NCBI GenBank assembly: GCA_035460505.1
Contig: DATHWP010000086.1
Coordinates: forward strand, 1-33,202
Length of the DNA: 33,202 nt
DNA from: Methyloradius sp035460505
GTDB taxonomy: Bacteria > Pseudomonadota > Gammaproteobacteria > Burkholderiales > Methylophilaceae
Direction of reading: 5' to 3'
Shown: piece after piece, positions 22,464 through 31,101 of the stretch
How positions within the stretch are numbered: the first letter of the stretch is position 1
Layout of the letters: each line of letters begins with the position of its first letter
The notes under the pieces: generated by a model
Database searches by the model: none
What the model saw: only the letters and a program-made list of their open reading frames with translations
What the model was told of the DNA's origin: nothing
Position numbers and translations under genes: made by a program

Positions 22464-24755
22464 CTAAAACTCTGTCCAATCCCCATCTTCGGAATTACCC
22501 TTGTTAATAATCGCTGGAGCTGCTCCTGGTGGCGAAACTGCTCTGGCTTGCCGAGTAGCTGCATGATTAGATACTGCCAGCCTGACAGGGCTTGAAGTCT
22601 GCCCACCATAAAGCTTGAATCTGCTAACCGACTCCATCAGATTAGCCGCTTGCTCAACTAAAGACTCTGATGCCGCCGCCGCTTGCTCCACCAACGCCGA
22701 GTTTTGCTGGGTGACCTCATCCATTTGGGTCACCGCATCATTGACCTGATTAATGCCAGTACTTTGCTCTATCGACGCAGCGGTGATTTCGGCCATGATA
22801 TCGGTCACGCGCTTTACCGAATTCACGATATCTTCCATGGTCTCGCCAGCCTCTTCCACCAACTTTGTGCCGCCCTGCACTTTTTCCACCGACTCTGAAA
22901 TCAGCTGCTTGATCTCCTTGGCGGCGGCGGCTGAGCGTTGTGCCAGATTGCGCACCTCACCGGCTACAACCGCAAAACCACGCCCCTCTTCTCCAGCGCG
23001 CGCTGCCTCAACTGCTGCATTAAGCGCCAGAATATTGGTTTGAAAGGCAATACCATCAATCACAGAAATAATATCTTCAATCTTGCGAGAACTTGAGTTG
23101 ATGTCTGACATAGTCGTGACCACTTCACTCACCACATTACCGCCCTTAATAGCGACTTGCGACGCTTTGGCTGCCAATTGATTAGCTTGTTTTGCATTCT
23201 CGGAGTTTTGTTTCACTGTTGAAGCAAGCTCTTCCATGCTTGCAGCAGTCTTTTCAAGGCTAGAAGCCTGCTGCTCTGTACGCTGAGATAAATCATTGTT
23301 GCCCGCAGAGATCTCATTTGCTGCCGTATTGATAGTTTCACCAGTATCTTTGACCGTAGTAATAATTTCGGCCATCGTATCCATCAAGGCATTTACCCCA
23401 CTGCACAACTCCGCGATAGAGCCAACTTTTCCCTCCAGCGAAATACGCTGAGTTAAGTCAGATTCTTTTGCCAACTGAATCACGTTTTGCGTCTCTTCAA
23501 CCGCTTTAGCTAATGCTTGTTGCGCACTCACCGCCTCGGTGACGTTCGTTGCATATTTAACAACCTTAGTCACTTTACCGTTCATATCAAAAATTGGATT
23601 GTAAGATGCCCCGAGATATATCTCCTTACCCCCTTTACCTATACGCTTGTACTGACCCGCATCAAATTCTCCACGCCCCAGCTTCGCCCAAAACTCCCGA
23701 TATTCCGAGCTATGTTTATATTCAGCATCTACTAGCATCGAATGATGTTGCCCAATCAATTCACTTTCGCCATAACCCATCGCATTAATAAATGTCTGGT
23801 TCACCGTTAAAATCTTACCTTCAGGGGTAAACTCAATCACCGCCTGGTTTTTATTAACGGCTTGCACCTGGTTTTCATAGTCAACATTTCTTAATTTTTC
23901 CTGCGTGACGTCCACTACATAATTGGCAACTTTAAATACTTTCCCAGACATATCTTTAATGGGGCTGTAGTAAGCTTGAATCCAGACGATGCTTCCATCC
24001 TTAGCAATACGCGTAAACTCACCTGAGACATATTCCCCTGCAAGGATTCTGGACCATAACGCTTGATATTGTGGGGACTTGGTAAAACCTGGCTCTAGAA
24101 CAATGCCGACATGCTGGCCAACAAGCTCGCTATAGGTATACCCCAAAATTTTCAGGTAGGTTTCATTTGCAAAAATAATTATGCCATCAAGACTGATCTC
24201 AACAGCACCCTGAAATCGATCAATAGCCTCTTTCTGCATTCTGTTATCAAAATCCTCAAGCTCTCTTTTCCTGAGTGCAGTGACATCGCACCACTCCAGC
24301 GTATTGCCGATGTAGTTTTTGTGCGCGTCATATACAGCAGTGACGTAGAGCGCAAGGATCAGACTACTTACTTTAATATCCGTTTTAAATGGTAGGCGGG
24401 AGGTATCAGCCAACATCTTGCGTTGGTGCTCAGGATTTTTATGAAATACGTCTATGCACGTACCTATGATTTTAGAAGCATCAAAAGAAGGAAATGCCTT
24501 CTTGAATTCAGCTGTGTTCTCTGTAAATAAGGCATTACTGGCTTCATTGACGTAAGTCACGATAAAGTCGCGGTCCACCACCATAATGGCTGTTGACGAA
24601 CCTTCAATGGCGCTTCTTATAGCCAGCAATGCCCGCTCTCTCGCCATGAGCGCTTGAATCTGCGCTTCTTTTTCTGCAATCACATTATCTTTAAACTGTT
24701 GTTCTGATATAAGTTTTTCGATTTCTTTCTTATTTTTAAACAAATCAAGATTCAT
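22464..24755 (-). CDS. Soluble methyl-accepting chemotaxis protein with tandem PAS domains
   Basis: A 763-residue cytoplasmic receptor with no membrane helix. An N-terminal coiled coil (about 5-45) leads into three PAS domains (about 50-160, 175-285 and 297-405). The second and third are near-repeats, each with LGY/MGY...ELVGQH/ELIGQH, IVWIQ/IYLGASYNPI and a VVDVT/ATNVT exit. A HAMP-like linker follows, then the signalling helices with the conserved tip IAFQTNILALNAAVEAARAGE and two methylation-helix stretches. The last five residues, DWTEF, fit the WxxF tether that recruits CheR and CheB. The PAS ligand is unknown; redox, haem or flavin sensing are options. A strong AGGAGAGGT precedes the start. 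No che genes are adjacent. Confidence 0.95.
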   Translation of the reverse strand: MNLDLFKNKKEIEKLISEQQFKDNVIAEKEAQIQALMARERALLAIRSAIEGSSTAIMVVDRDFIVTYVNEASNALFTENTAEFKKAFPSFDASKIIGTCIDVFHKNPEHQRKMLADTSRLPFKTDIKVSSLILALYVTAVYDAHKNYIGNTLEWCDVTALRKRELEDFDNRMQKEAIDRFQGAVEISLDGIIIFANETYLKILGYTYSELVGQHVGIVLEPGFTKSPQYQALWSRILAGEYVSGEFTRIAKDGSIVWIQAYYSPIKDMSGKVFKVANYVVDVTQEKLRNVDYENQVQAVNKNQAVIEFTPEGKILTVNQTFINAMGYGESELIGQHHSMLVDAEYKHSSEYREFWAKLGRGEFDAGQYKRIGKGGKEIYLGASYNPIFDMNGKVTKVVKYATNVTEAVSAQQALAKAVEETQNVIQLAKESDLTQRISLEGKVGSIAELCSGVNALMDTMAEIITTVKDTGETINTAANEISAGNNDLSQRTEQQASSLEKTAASMEELASTVKQNSENAKQANQLAAKASQVAIKGGNVVSEVVTTMSDINSSSRKIEDIISVIDGIAFQTNILALNAAVEAARAGEEGRGFAVVAGEVRNLAQRSAAAAKEIKQLISESVEKVQGGTKLVEEAGETMEDIVNSVKRVTDIMAEITAASIEQSTGINQVNDAVTQMDEVTQQNSALVEQAAAASESLVEQAANLMESVSRFKLYGGQTSSPVRLAVSNHAATRQARAVSPPGAAPAIINKGNSEDGDWTEF

Positions 24756-24919
24756 GACACCTCTCCTCAGAGTTGTAACATTTTTTTACATCTTGAATGA
24801 GTATATGCCTGAAATATGATTCAGGTAATAGCCATTTATGAAATATGTTATTAATTAATATCAGCCTCATATTTCTATTAGCAAATATACAATAAGCGCT
24901 CGCATGGCATAATTAACAC

Positions 24920-25171
24920 ATGAAACCAGAACTACTACTTGAGCTATTAAAAGAATTAGAACAAGAAGATCCCATTGATTTCTCCGGTCTTCCTTTTGAT
25001 GAGAACGATCTGCGTCAGCTTGCCTGCCTGAACGTAGTTGAGATCATCAACCAACTTACAGATGCCGCGACGGACGAAGACAAAGAATTGCTAATGGCGG
25101 TAACTGTGGCGAAACTTGTACTTGAAAACATGGTGTTGCAAGCCAGGTTATCGATACTGTTGCAAGAATAA
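24920..25171 (+). CDS. Small protein of unknown function (83 residues)
   Basis: I do not recognise this family. It is acidic and Leu-rich, mostly helical by composition, with LLELLKELEQEDPIDF at the N-terminus, FDENDLRQLACLNVVEIINQL in the middle and a second helix-rich half ending VLENMVLQARLSILLQE. No signal peptide or membrane segment is present. No strong ribosome site is seen before the ATG. A perfect terminator follows the stop by about 20 bases, which supports a real transcription unit. It lies between a chemoreceptor (divergent) and tRNA-Ile2 (convergent). It may be a lineage-specific protein. Confidence 0.65.
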   Translation: MKPELLLELLKELEQEDPIDFSGLPFDENDLRQLACLNVVEIINQLTDAATDEDKELLMAVTVAKLVLENMVLQARLSILLQE

Positions 25172-25190
25172 AATCTGCCGACAAAAAGAA

Positions 25191-25218
25191 AAAGGCTTAG
25201 ATTTTCATCTAAGCCTTT
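25191..25218. terminator. Bidirectional terminator between the small ORF and the tRNA
   Basis: AAAGGCTTAG and CTAAGCCTTT form a 10-bp perfect stem with an eight-base loop, with T-rich tails on both strands (TTCTTT plus, TTCTTTTT minus). It can end both the 83-residue ORF and the minus-strand tRNA transcript. Confidence 0.88.
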
Positions 25219-25238
25219 TTCTTTAACAGCTAATTTTA

Positions 25239-25315
25239 TGGTGGGCCTGCACGGACTTGAACCGTGGACCAAAGGATTATGAGTCCTCTGCTCTAACCAA
25301 CTGAGCTACAGGCCC
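25239..25315 (-). tRNA. tRNA-Ile2 (anticodon CAU, to be modified to lysidine)
   Basis: On the minus strand this 77-base segment folds as a full cloverleaf: acceptor GGGCCTG/CAGGCCC, D-arm, anticodon loop CTCATAA with CAT, a T-arm containing GGTTCAAGTCC, discriminator A and an encoded CCA. CAT anticodons belong to initiator Met, elongator Met or the AUA-decoding Ile. The acceptor has C4-G69 and C5-G68, the pairs known to be recognised by TilS, and differs from elongator Met. The C1-A72 mismatch of initiators is absent. So Ile2 is most likely. It lies eight bases downstream of the rpoD stop on the same strand. Confidence 0.9.
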
Positions 25316-25322
25316 GAAAAAC

Positions 25323-27233
25323 TTAGTCGTTGCCTGTTTCGAGGAAGCTGCGTAAACGCTCAGACCGTGTTGGGTGACGTAATTTACGTAAGGCTTTTGC
25401 TTCTATTTGGCGGATACGCTCACGGGTCACATCGAACTGCTTACCCACTTCTTCCAGCGTGTGGTCGGTATTCATTTCGATACCGAAACGCATACGCAAC
25501 ACTTTAGCTTCACGCGCGGTAAGTGATTCCAGCACTTCCTTGGTCGCATCACGCAGGCTAGCATAAACGGCAGCATCTACTGGTGCCAGCGTGGTCATGT
25601 CTTCAATGAAATCACCCAAGTGTGAATCGTCGTCATCGCCAATCGGTGTTTCCATCGAAATTGGCTCTTTGGAGATTTTCAGGATTTTGCGGATTTTATC
25701 TTCCGGCATTTCCATCTTCTCAGCCAAAGTTGCTGGATCAGGCTCAAGACCTGTCTCTTGCAGAATCTGGCGGCTGATACGGTTCATCTTGTTGATGGTT
25801 TCAATCATATGCACAGGAATACGAATCGTGCGTGCTTGGTCAGCAATCGAACGTGTAATGGCTTGGCGAATCCACCATGTTGCGTAGGTCGAGAATTTGT
25901 AACCACGGCGGTATTCAAATTTATCAACAGCCTTCATCAAGCCGATGTTGCCTTCTTGAATCAAGTCGAGGAATTGCAAACCACGGTTGGTGTACTTTTT
26001 AGCAATCGAGATCACCAAACGTAAGTTGGCCTCAATCATTTCACGCTTGGCACGACGCGCACGGGCTTCGCCAGTGGTCATCTGCTTGTTGATGTCTTTA
26101 AGCTCTTTAATCGGGATACCAACGCGTGCTTGCAGATCAAGCAAGCGTTGTTGCTGGTCAACGATAGAGTGCTTGAAACGCTCCAAGCGCTCAACATAAG
26201 GCTTGGTCAGGGCAAGCTCACCTGCTAGCCAGCTAACATTGGTCTCGTTACCTGGGAATACCTTAATGAAATGAGCCCGCGGCATGCCTGATTTATCAAC
26301 ACAGAATTCCATGATTTTGCGTTCATGGCCACGGACTTCTTCGACCATGCCACGCACTTGATCACAGAGCGCTTCAACTTGTTTGGCTGAGAAGCGGAAT
26401 GCAGTCAATTCATCCAAAATCAGGGCTTGCAGCTTTTGATATTCTTTATCTTGCGAGCCGCTCTTTTCCAAGATAGCGGTCATCTTTTTGTTGGATTCGC
26501 GAATGACGGCAAAGCGAATCAACACTTCTTCTTTCAGGCGAGCCAAAGCTTCAGCTGAGATAGCAGCGGCTTTTGCGCCGTCATCATCTTCATCATCTTC
26601 TTCGTCTTCTGGTTCGATCTCTTCTTCACTGGCGGCTTCTGCAGCGATGGCATCATCAATGCCAACATCGCTATCAATCAGGCCATCAACCAAGTCATCA
26701 ACACTGAGCTCGTCTTTTTCTACGCGATCAACCATTGCCAGCAGTTCGGCAATGGTTGTTGGGCAAGCGGCAATCGCCTGCACCATGTGCTTGAGGCCAT
26801 CTTCAATACGCTTGGCGATCTCAATTTCGCCTTCGCGGGTGAGCAAGTCAACCGTACCCATCTCGCGCATGTACATACGCACTGGGTCGGTGGTGCGGCC
26901 AAATTCAGAGTCAACTGTTGAAAGCGCTTGCTCGGCTTCTTCAACCGCATCTTCATCCGCTACTGGAGCAGGCGCGTCAGACATCAGCAAAACTTCAGCA
27001 TCAGGCGCTTCTTCATACACCTGGATGCCCATGTCGTTGATCATGCCGATAATACCGTCGATCTGTTCAGAATCCTGAACGTCGTCGGGCAAGTGGTCAT
27101 TGATTTCGGCGTAGGTTAAATAACCGCGTTCCTTACCAAGGATAATCAGCGTTTTTAAGCGCGTGCGGCGTGCATCTGCATCGCTTACCTGTACGTTATC
27201 GTTGGTGTTTTCGTTTTGTTGCTCTTTAGCCAT
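25323..27233 (-). CDS. rpoD: RNA polymerase primary sigma factor RpoD (sigma-70)
   Basis: A 636-residue housekeeping sigma factor. Region 1.1 begins near residue 20 (LKTLIILGKERGYLTYAEINDHLP), DPVRMYMREMG marks region 1.2, and a long non-conserved region holds an acidic run (EDEEDDEDDD near 210-220). Regions 2.1-2.4 include NLRLVISIAKKYTNRGLQFLDLIQEGNIGLMKAV and YATWWIRQAITRSI. Region 3 has IRIPVHMIETINK, and region 4.2 has TRERIRQIEAKALRKLRHP. GAGGT precedes the ATG by seven bases. It follows dnaG by 94 bases in the macromolecular synthesis block. The shared region with dnaG may hold extra promoters, but I could not assign one. Confidence 0.99.
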   Translation of the reverse strand: MAKEQQNENTNDNVQVSDADARRTRLKTLIILGKERGYLTYAEINDHLPDDVQDSEQIDGIIGMINDMGIQVYEEAPDAEVLLMSDAPAPVADEDAVEEAEQALSTVDSEFGRTTDPVRMYMREMGTVDLLTREGEIEIAKRIEDGLKHMVQAIAACPTTIAELLAMVDRVEKDELSVDDLVDGLIDSDVGIDDAIAAEAASEEEIEPEDEEDDEDDDGAKAAAISAEALARLKEEVLIRFAVIRESNKKMTAILEKSGSQDKEYQKLQALILDELTAFRFSAKQVEALCDQVRGMVEEVRGHERKIMEFCVDKSGMPRAHFIKVFPGNETNVSWLAGELALTKPYVERLERFKHSIVDQQQRLLDLQARVGIPIKELKDINKQMTTGEARARRAKREMIEANLRLVISIAKKYTNRGLQFLDLIQEGNIGLMKAVDKFEYRRGYKFSTYATWWIRQAITRSIADQARTIRIPVHMIETINKMNRISRQILQETGLEPDPATLAEKMEMPEDKIRKILKISKEPISMETPIGDDDDSHLGDFIEDMTTLAPVDAAVYASLRDATKEVLESLTAREAKVLRMRFGIEMNTDHTLEEVGKQFDVTRERIRQIEAKALRKLRHPTRSERLRSFLETGND

Positions 27234-27327
27234 GCCTAGACCTCAAATTCTTTTTACCCAAATTGATTTTTACGTTGAAAAACCAGTGCGGGTTCGGAAA
27301 AACCCTAGATTATACCTGAATTTACAT

Positions 27328-29082
27328 TCACTTTTTAGCAAAACCGCTCATGGATTTCAATAACGCTCTCTCTTGCTCGGTTAATTCGCTCAAACTCTTT
27401 TCTTTGACGGTATCCAGCAGTTTGGATTGATCACGTTGTGTATAAGTTTCTATTAGATGCTTGCGCGCACCGTTGAATTCAAGGGCAAAATCCAGACTTT
27501 CATCTAATAAATGCAATTCACGCTCTATCTCACGCATGAGCCGCCCATCTACCTCACCGTCCAACTGGCGCAATAGCGATGCCGCATGTGCATTGGGGTA
27601 AGCCAGTGCGGCCTTAATCGCTGCAACCACCAGCAAATCATCCTCCGCATTGCCTTGCACCCAATCGAGATCATCGGCACTCGCTAATGTGGGTTGCATC
27701 AACAACATCAACACAAACCTGCGCTGCAACGAAATAGTGGTGCGTGATTGTCGTGGCATCGCTCTGGCGGGACGCTGGTTTAAATCAGGCAACTTGATCA
27801 TGCCGCGCATTTCATCCAGTGAAACACCTGCCAACTCTGCCACTCGTTTACGCAATAATAATGCCAAGCGTGGAGCCTGAATCTGCTTAAGTATCGGCTC
27901 GGCCTCATTGAGAAACTGCACCTTGTCTTCTTGCGATTGCAGTTTATTCTCGGCACTCAGGTATTGAATGATGTATTGGGAGAGCGGCAGCGCGGTTTTC
28001 ATCGCAGCTTCAAAAGCTTCTTTGCCAAACTCGCGCACGTAGCTATCGGGGTCATGCTCACTGGGTAAAAACAAGAAATTCAGGCGCAATCCGTCAGTGA
28101 GCGCTGGCAAAGCATTCATCGCTGCACGCCAAGCGGCCTTTTTACCAGCGCTATCGCCATCAAAACAGAATACGATTTCATCAGTCTGGCGCATCAACTT
28201 GGTAATGTGTTGTGGCGTAGTCGCTGTACCTAGCGCGGCAACAGCGTACTCAATGCCGTATTGCGCAAGCGCCACAACATCCATATAGCCTTCAACCACC
28301 AAGGCGCGGCCTGCATCACGAATGGCACGCCTTGCTAGAAATAAGCCATATAGCTCATTTCCTTTTTGAAATAGAGGTGTTTCTGGTGAATTTAAATACT
28401 TCGGGCCATCATCTGCGGCACCAGAAGTGAGCACACGCCCACCAAAACCGATCACTTGGCCTTTTTGGTCGTGGATAGGAAACATGATGCGGTCACGAAA
28501 ACGGTCATAACGGCGACCTTGTTCATTCTCTATCACCAGCCCAGCCGTTTTTAACAGGTCAGACTGATAGTCACTAAATATATCAGCTAGGTTTTGCCAG
28601 CCAGTGGGCGCATAACCCATCTGGAAACGTGCGGCGATTTGCCCGCTCAAACCGCGGCTTTTCAGGTACTCAATCGCCTGTGGCGCGCTCTTTAATTGTG
28701 TACGGTAATACTGGCTCGCCTGCAACATGGCGTCTTGCATGTCAGGCATTGCCTTTTTAAATGCCTGGTCAGCCTGACTGGTATCGCGGGTTTCTTGCGG
28801 CACAATCATGCCGACCATTTTGGCAATCTCGTGTATCGCTTCAACAAAACTCAGGCCTTGATGCTCCATCAAGAAACTGATGGCCGTGCCATGCGCTCCA
28901 CAACCAAAACAATGGTAAAACTGCTTGGTGGGGCTAACGGTAAAAGAGGGGGATTTCTCGTTATGGAACGGGCAGCAGGCCATGTAGTTAGCGCCCGCTT
29001 TTTTCAGCGGTACGCTACGATCAACCACGTTGACGATATCAACGCGGCTAAGCAATTCTTGGATAAACGATTCAGGAATCAT
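27328..29082 (-). CDS. dnaG: DNA primase DnaG
   Basis: A 584-residue primase that makes RNA primers at the replication fork. The N-terminal CHC2 zinc-binding domain has ligands Cys37, His40, Cys58 and Cys61. The catalytic TOPRIM core includes VVEGYMDVVALAQYG near 270 and the acidic metal site FDGDSAGKKAA near 310. The C-terminal domain (about 430-584) binds the replicative helicase. No ribosome site is visible before the ATG, and an intrinsic terminator lies just upstream; both would keep DnaG scarce, as is usual for this gene. Confidence 0.98.
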   Translation of the reverse strand: MIPESFIQELLSRVDIVNVVDRSVPLKKAGANYMACCPFHNEKSPSFTVSPTKQFYHCFGCGAHGTAISFLMEHQGLSFVEAIHEIAKMVGMIVPQETRDTSQADQAFKKAMPDMQDAMLQASQYYRTQLKSAPQAIEYLKSRGLSGQIAARFQMGYAPTGWQNLADIFSDYQSDLLKTAGLVIENEQGRRYDRFRDRIMFPIHDQKGQVIGFGGRVLTSGAADDGPKYLNSPETPLFQKGNELYGLFLARRAIRDAGRALVVEGYMDVVALAQYGIEYAVAALGTATTPQHITKLMRQTDEIVFCFDGDSAGKKAAWRAAMNALPALTDGLRLNFLFLPSEHDPDSYVREFGKEAFEAAMKTALPLSQYIIQYLSAENKLQSQEDKVQFLNEAEPILKQIQAPRLALLLRKRVAELAGVSLDEMRGMIKLPDLNQRPARAMPRQSRTTISLQRRFVLMLLMQPTLASADDLDWVQGNAEDDLLVVAAIKAALAYPNAHAASLLRQLDGEVDGRLMREIERELHLLDESLDFALEFNGARKHLIETYTQRDQSKLLDTVKEKSLSELTEQERALLKSMSGFAKK

Positions 29083-29109
29083 GGCACTAAAGATAATAGC
29101 CTAAAAATA

Positions 29110-29136
29110 AAAAAAGGAGCTTGTAGCTCCTTTTTT
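29110..29136 (-). terminator. Intra-operon terminator between yqeY and dnaG
   Basis: AAAAAAGGAGC, a five-base loop and GCTCCTTTTTT; on the minus strand the stem is followed by seven T. It stands 28 bases before the dnaG start and would reduce transcription from rpsU-yqeY into dnaG-rpoD, like the rpsU-dnaG terminator of E. coli. Confidence 0.9.
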
Positions 29137-29170
29137 GGTATTTCGTTTTGCTGATTCTGAGTTTAAGAAA

Positions 29171-29614
29171 TTAACCCAGCTTAGCTTTAATCAGGCCAGA
29201 TATCTGCCCCATGTCAGCACGCCCAATCACTTGCGGCTTAACGGCTGCCATCACCTTGCTCATATCTTTGATGCCAGCTGCGGAAGTTTCTGTAATTGCT
29301 TTGGCGATAATCGCATCGACTTCATCTGCAGTCAGCGCTTGCGGCAAGTATTCCTGCAACACACTCACTTCAAACTTTTCTACGTCAGCGAGATCATGAC
29401 GATTCGCTGCTTCGTATTGCGAGATGGAGTCGCGGCGTTGCTTCAGCATCTTTTCGATGGCGGCGATGACTTGTGTGTCATCCAGCTCAATGCGCTCATC
29501 CACTTCACGCTGCTTGATAGCAGCCAGTAACAACCTGATTGCCCCTAAGCGCGCAGCTTCTTTCGCGCGCATGGCGGCTTTCATATCCTCGCTGATGCGA
29601 GCCCTCAACAACAC
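29171..29614 (-). CDS. GatB/YqeY domain protein
   Basis: A 147-residue soluble helical protein that matches the YqeY family, related to the tail of the amidotransferase subunit GatB. It opens with LRARISEDMKAAMRAKEAARLGAIRLLLAAIKQ and ends with IGRADMGQISGLIKAKLG, both typical. The GTG at 29614 is the likely start, 14 bases after the rpsU stop, so the two are probably co-transcribed. YqeY may bind tRNA; its role is not firmly known. Its place between rpsU and dnaG is common in betaproteobacteria. Confidence 0.92.
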   Translation of the reverse strand: MLLRARISEDMKAAMRAKEAARLGAIRLLLAAIKQREVDERIELDDTQVIAAIEKMLKQRRDSISQYEAANRHDLADVEKFEVSVLQEYLPQALTADEVDAIIAKAITETSAAGIKDMSKVMAAVKPQVIGRADMGQISGLIKAKLG

Positions 29615-29628
29615 GACTAAAACCTAGC

Positions 29629-29841
29629 TTAGTAAAGCTTAGGTGCTAGTGTTTGATTGCGGATACGACGATAGTGACGCTTAACAGCAGCAGCAGCTTT
29701 ACGCTTGCGCTCCCATGTTGGCTTTTCGTAGAATTCGCGAGCGCGAAGATCTGTCAAAAGGCCTGTTTTTTCGATGATGCGCTTGAAACGGCGAAGTGCC
29801 ACGTCAAATGGTTCGTTCTCTTTTACACGTACGCTAGACAT
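29629..29841 (-). CDS. rpsU: 30S ribosomal protein S21
   Basis: A 70-residue basic protein of the small subunit that helps base-pair the ribosome with mRNA leaders. The sequence VRVKENEPFDVALRRFKRIIEKTGLL, EFYEKPTWERKRK and a basic tail are diagnostic. AAGGA precedes the ATG. It is the first gene of the rpsU-yqeY-dnaG-rpoD unit. An imperfect inverted repeat (29623-29645) overlaps the stop. Confidence 0.98.
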   Translation of the reverse strand: MSSVRVKENEPFDVALRRFKRIIEKTGLLTDLRAREFYEKPTWERKRKAAAAVKRHYRRIRNQTLAPKLY

Positions 29842-29969
29842 TAGTTTTCTATCCTTATAACAATTGCCTTGAGATGATTTCCAAGGTTTACAATCAAGTT
29901 TAGCAATTGAATTAAATACATTTCACCGCTACAAAAGCCAAATTGCACTGGCAGAACGGCGAAAAAGTT

Positions 29970-29978
29970 TGCTATTCT
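29970..29978 (+). promoter_or_regulatory. Candidate extended -10 promoter for tsaD
   Basis: TGC-TATTCT forms an extended -10 element about 85 bases upstream of the tsaD start. No good -35 is visible, which extended -10 promoters can tolerate. Confidence 0.35.
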
Positions 29979-30063
29979 AGCGGGCTGTAGTCATTTTATC
30001 AATGATTATGTTATGTATTTCACCCTAATCATCACTAGTTCAATTTAGGTTTACGCTGATTTC

Positions 30064-31083
30064 ATGTTAGTACTTGGTATTGAATCCTCCTGCGACGAAA
30101 CAGGCATCGCCCTTTACGACACAGATAAAGGCCTGCTTGCCCACGCCCTGCACTCACAGATTGAGATGCACGCGGATTACGGCGGCGTAGTACCAGAACT
30201 TGCCTCACGCGACCACATACGACGCGCTATTCCACTGACCCAGCGTGTGCTAGATGAAGCGCGGCTGACACTGCAAGACATTGACGGCATCGCCTACACA
30301 CAAGGCCCAGGGCTCTCAGGCGCATTACTTGTAGGTACCAGCATTGCTGAGGCGCTGGCATTTACATTAAATATCCCCACGATAGGCGTACACCATCTTG
30401 AAGGCCATCTGCTAGCGCCCTTACTGGAAGAAAATCCACCCAGCTTTCCATTCGTCGCCTTACTGGTTTCTGGCGGTCATACGCAATTGATGCGTGTTGG
30501 CGGCATCGGCGATTACGAACTGCTCGGCGACACCATGGATGATGCTGCAGGAGAGGCTTTCGATAAAACAGCCAAACTACTGGGCTTATCTTACCCAGGC
30601 GGTCCTGCGGTTTCAAAGCTGGCACTACAAGGCAAGCCAGACCGCTTTAAACTACCCAGACCAATGTTGAATAGTGGCGATCTCAATTTCAGCTTCAGCG
30701 GCCTGAAAACGGCTGTTTTGACCTTGGCTAACAGCAACGACCTAGACGAACAAACCAAGGCAGATATCGCCTATGAATTTCAGGAGGCCGTTACCGAATT
30801 ACTCACCACAAAATGCATGTCTGCCCTGCGTGAAACCGGGCTTGATAGCCTGATTGTCTCTGGCGGTGTAGGCGCTAACCAGCAACTACGCGCTAAGCTA
30901 AATACAGCCACTAAACGCAAACTGTGCAAAGTACATTATCCACGCTTGGAATTCTGCACCGACAATGGCGCCATGATTGCCTTCGCCGGCGCCATGCGCA
31001 TGCAACATGCAAAAGCTGGGGACTATAGTTTCACCGTTAAACCACGCTGGGATCTAGCAGAACTACAAAAACCTGTTGTTTAG
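30064..31083 (+). CDS. tsaD: tRNA N6-threonylcarbamoyladenosine transferase TsaD
   Basis: A 339-residue enzyme that transfers the threonylcarbamoyl group to A37 of ANN-decoding tRNAs, working with TsaB and TsaE. The actin-like ASKHA fold shows MLVLGIESSCDETG at the start, metal-binding His111 and His115 in HHLEGH, LVSGGHTQL, DDAAGEAFDK and a C-terminal CTDNGAMIAFAG. It is divergent from rpsU with a 222-base shared leader, a classic arrangement. Formerly gcp/ygjD. Confidence 0.98.
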   Translation: MLVLGIESSCDETGIALYDTDKGLLAHALHSQIEMHADYGGVVPELASRDHIRRAIPLTQRVLDEARLTLQDIDGIAYTQGPGLSGALLVGTSIAEALAFTLNIPTIGVHHLEGHLLAPLLEENPPSFPFVALLVSGGHTQLMRVGGIGDYELLGDTMDDAAGEAFDKTAKLLGLSYPGGPAVSKLALQGKPDRFKLPRPMLNSGDLNFSFSGLKTAVLTLANSNDLDEQTKADIAYEFQEAVTELLTTKCMSALRETGLDSLIVSGGVGANQQLRAKLNTATKRKLCKVHYPRLEFCTDNGAMIAFAGAMRMQHAKAGDYSFTVKPRWDLAELQKPVV

Positions 31084-31101
31084 AAAAACTTACGGCTTAA
31101 C

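Noticed and set aside
24111..24395. 94-codon open frame opposite the chemoreceptor gene
   Set aside because: Lies fully inside the PAS coding region on the other strand, with no ribosome site and no recognisable family.
25239..25315. tRNA-Met assignment
   Set aside because: Anticodon CAT alone is ambiguous; acceptor pairs C4-G69 and C5-G68 favour Ile2, and the initiator C1-A72 mismatch is absent.
26488..27078. 196-codon Ser-rich open frame on the plus strand opposite rpoD
   Set aside because: It mirrors the acidic and Ala-rich coding of rpoD; low-complexity Ser runs are the antisense of Asp/Glu codons, and there is no ribosome site.
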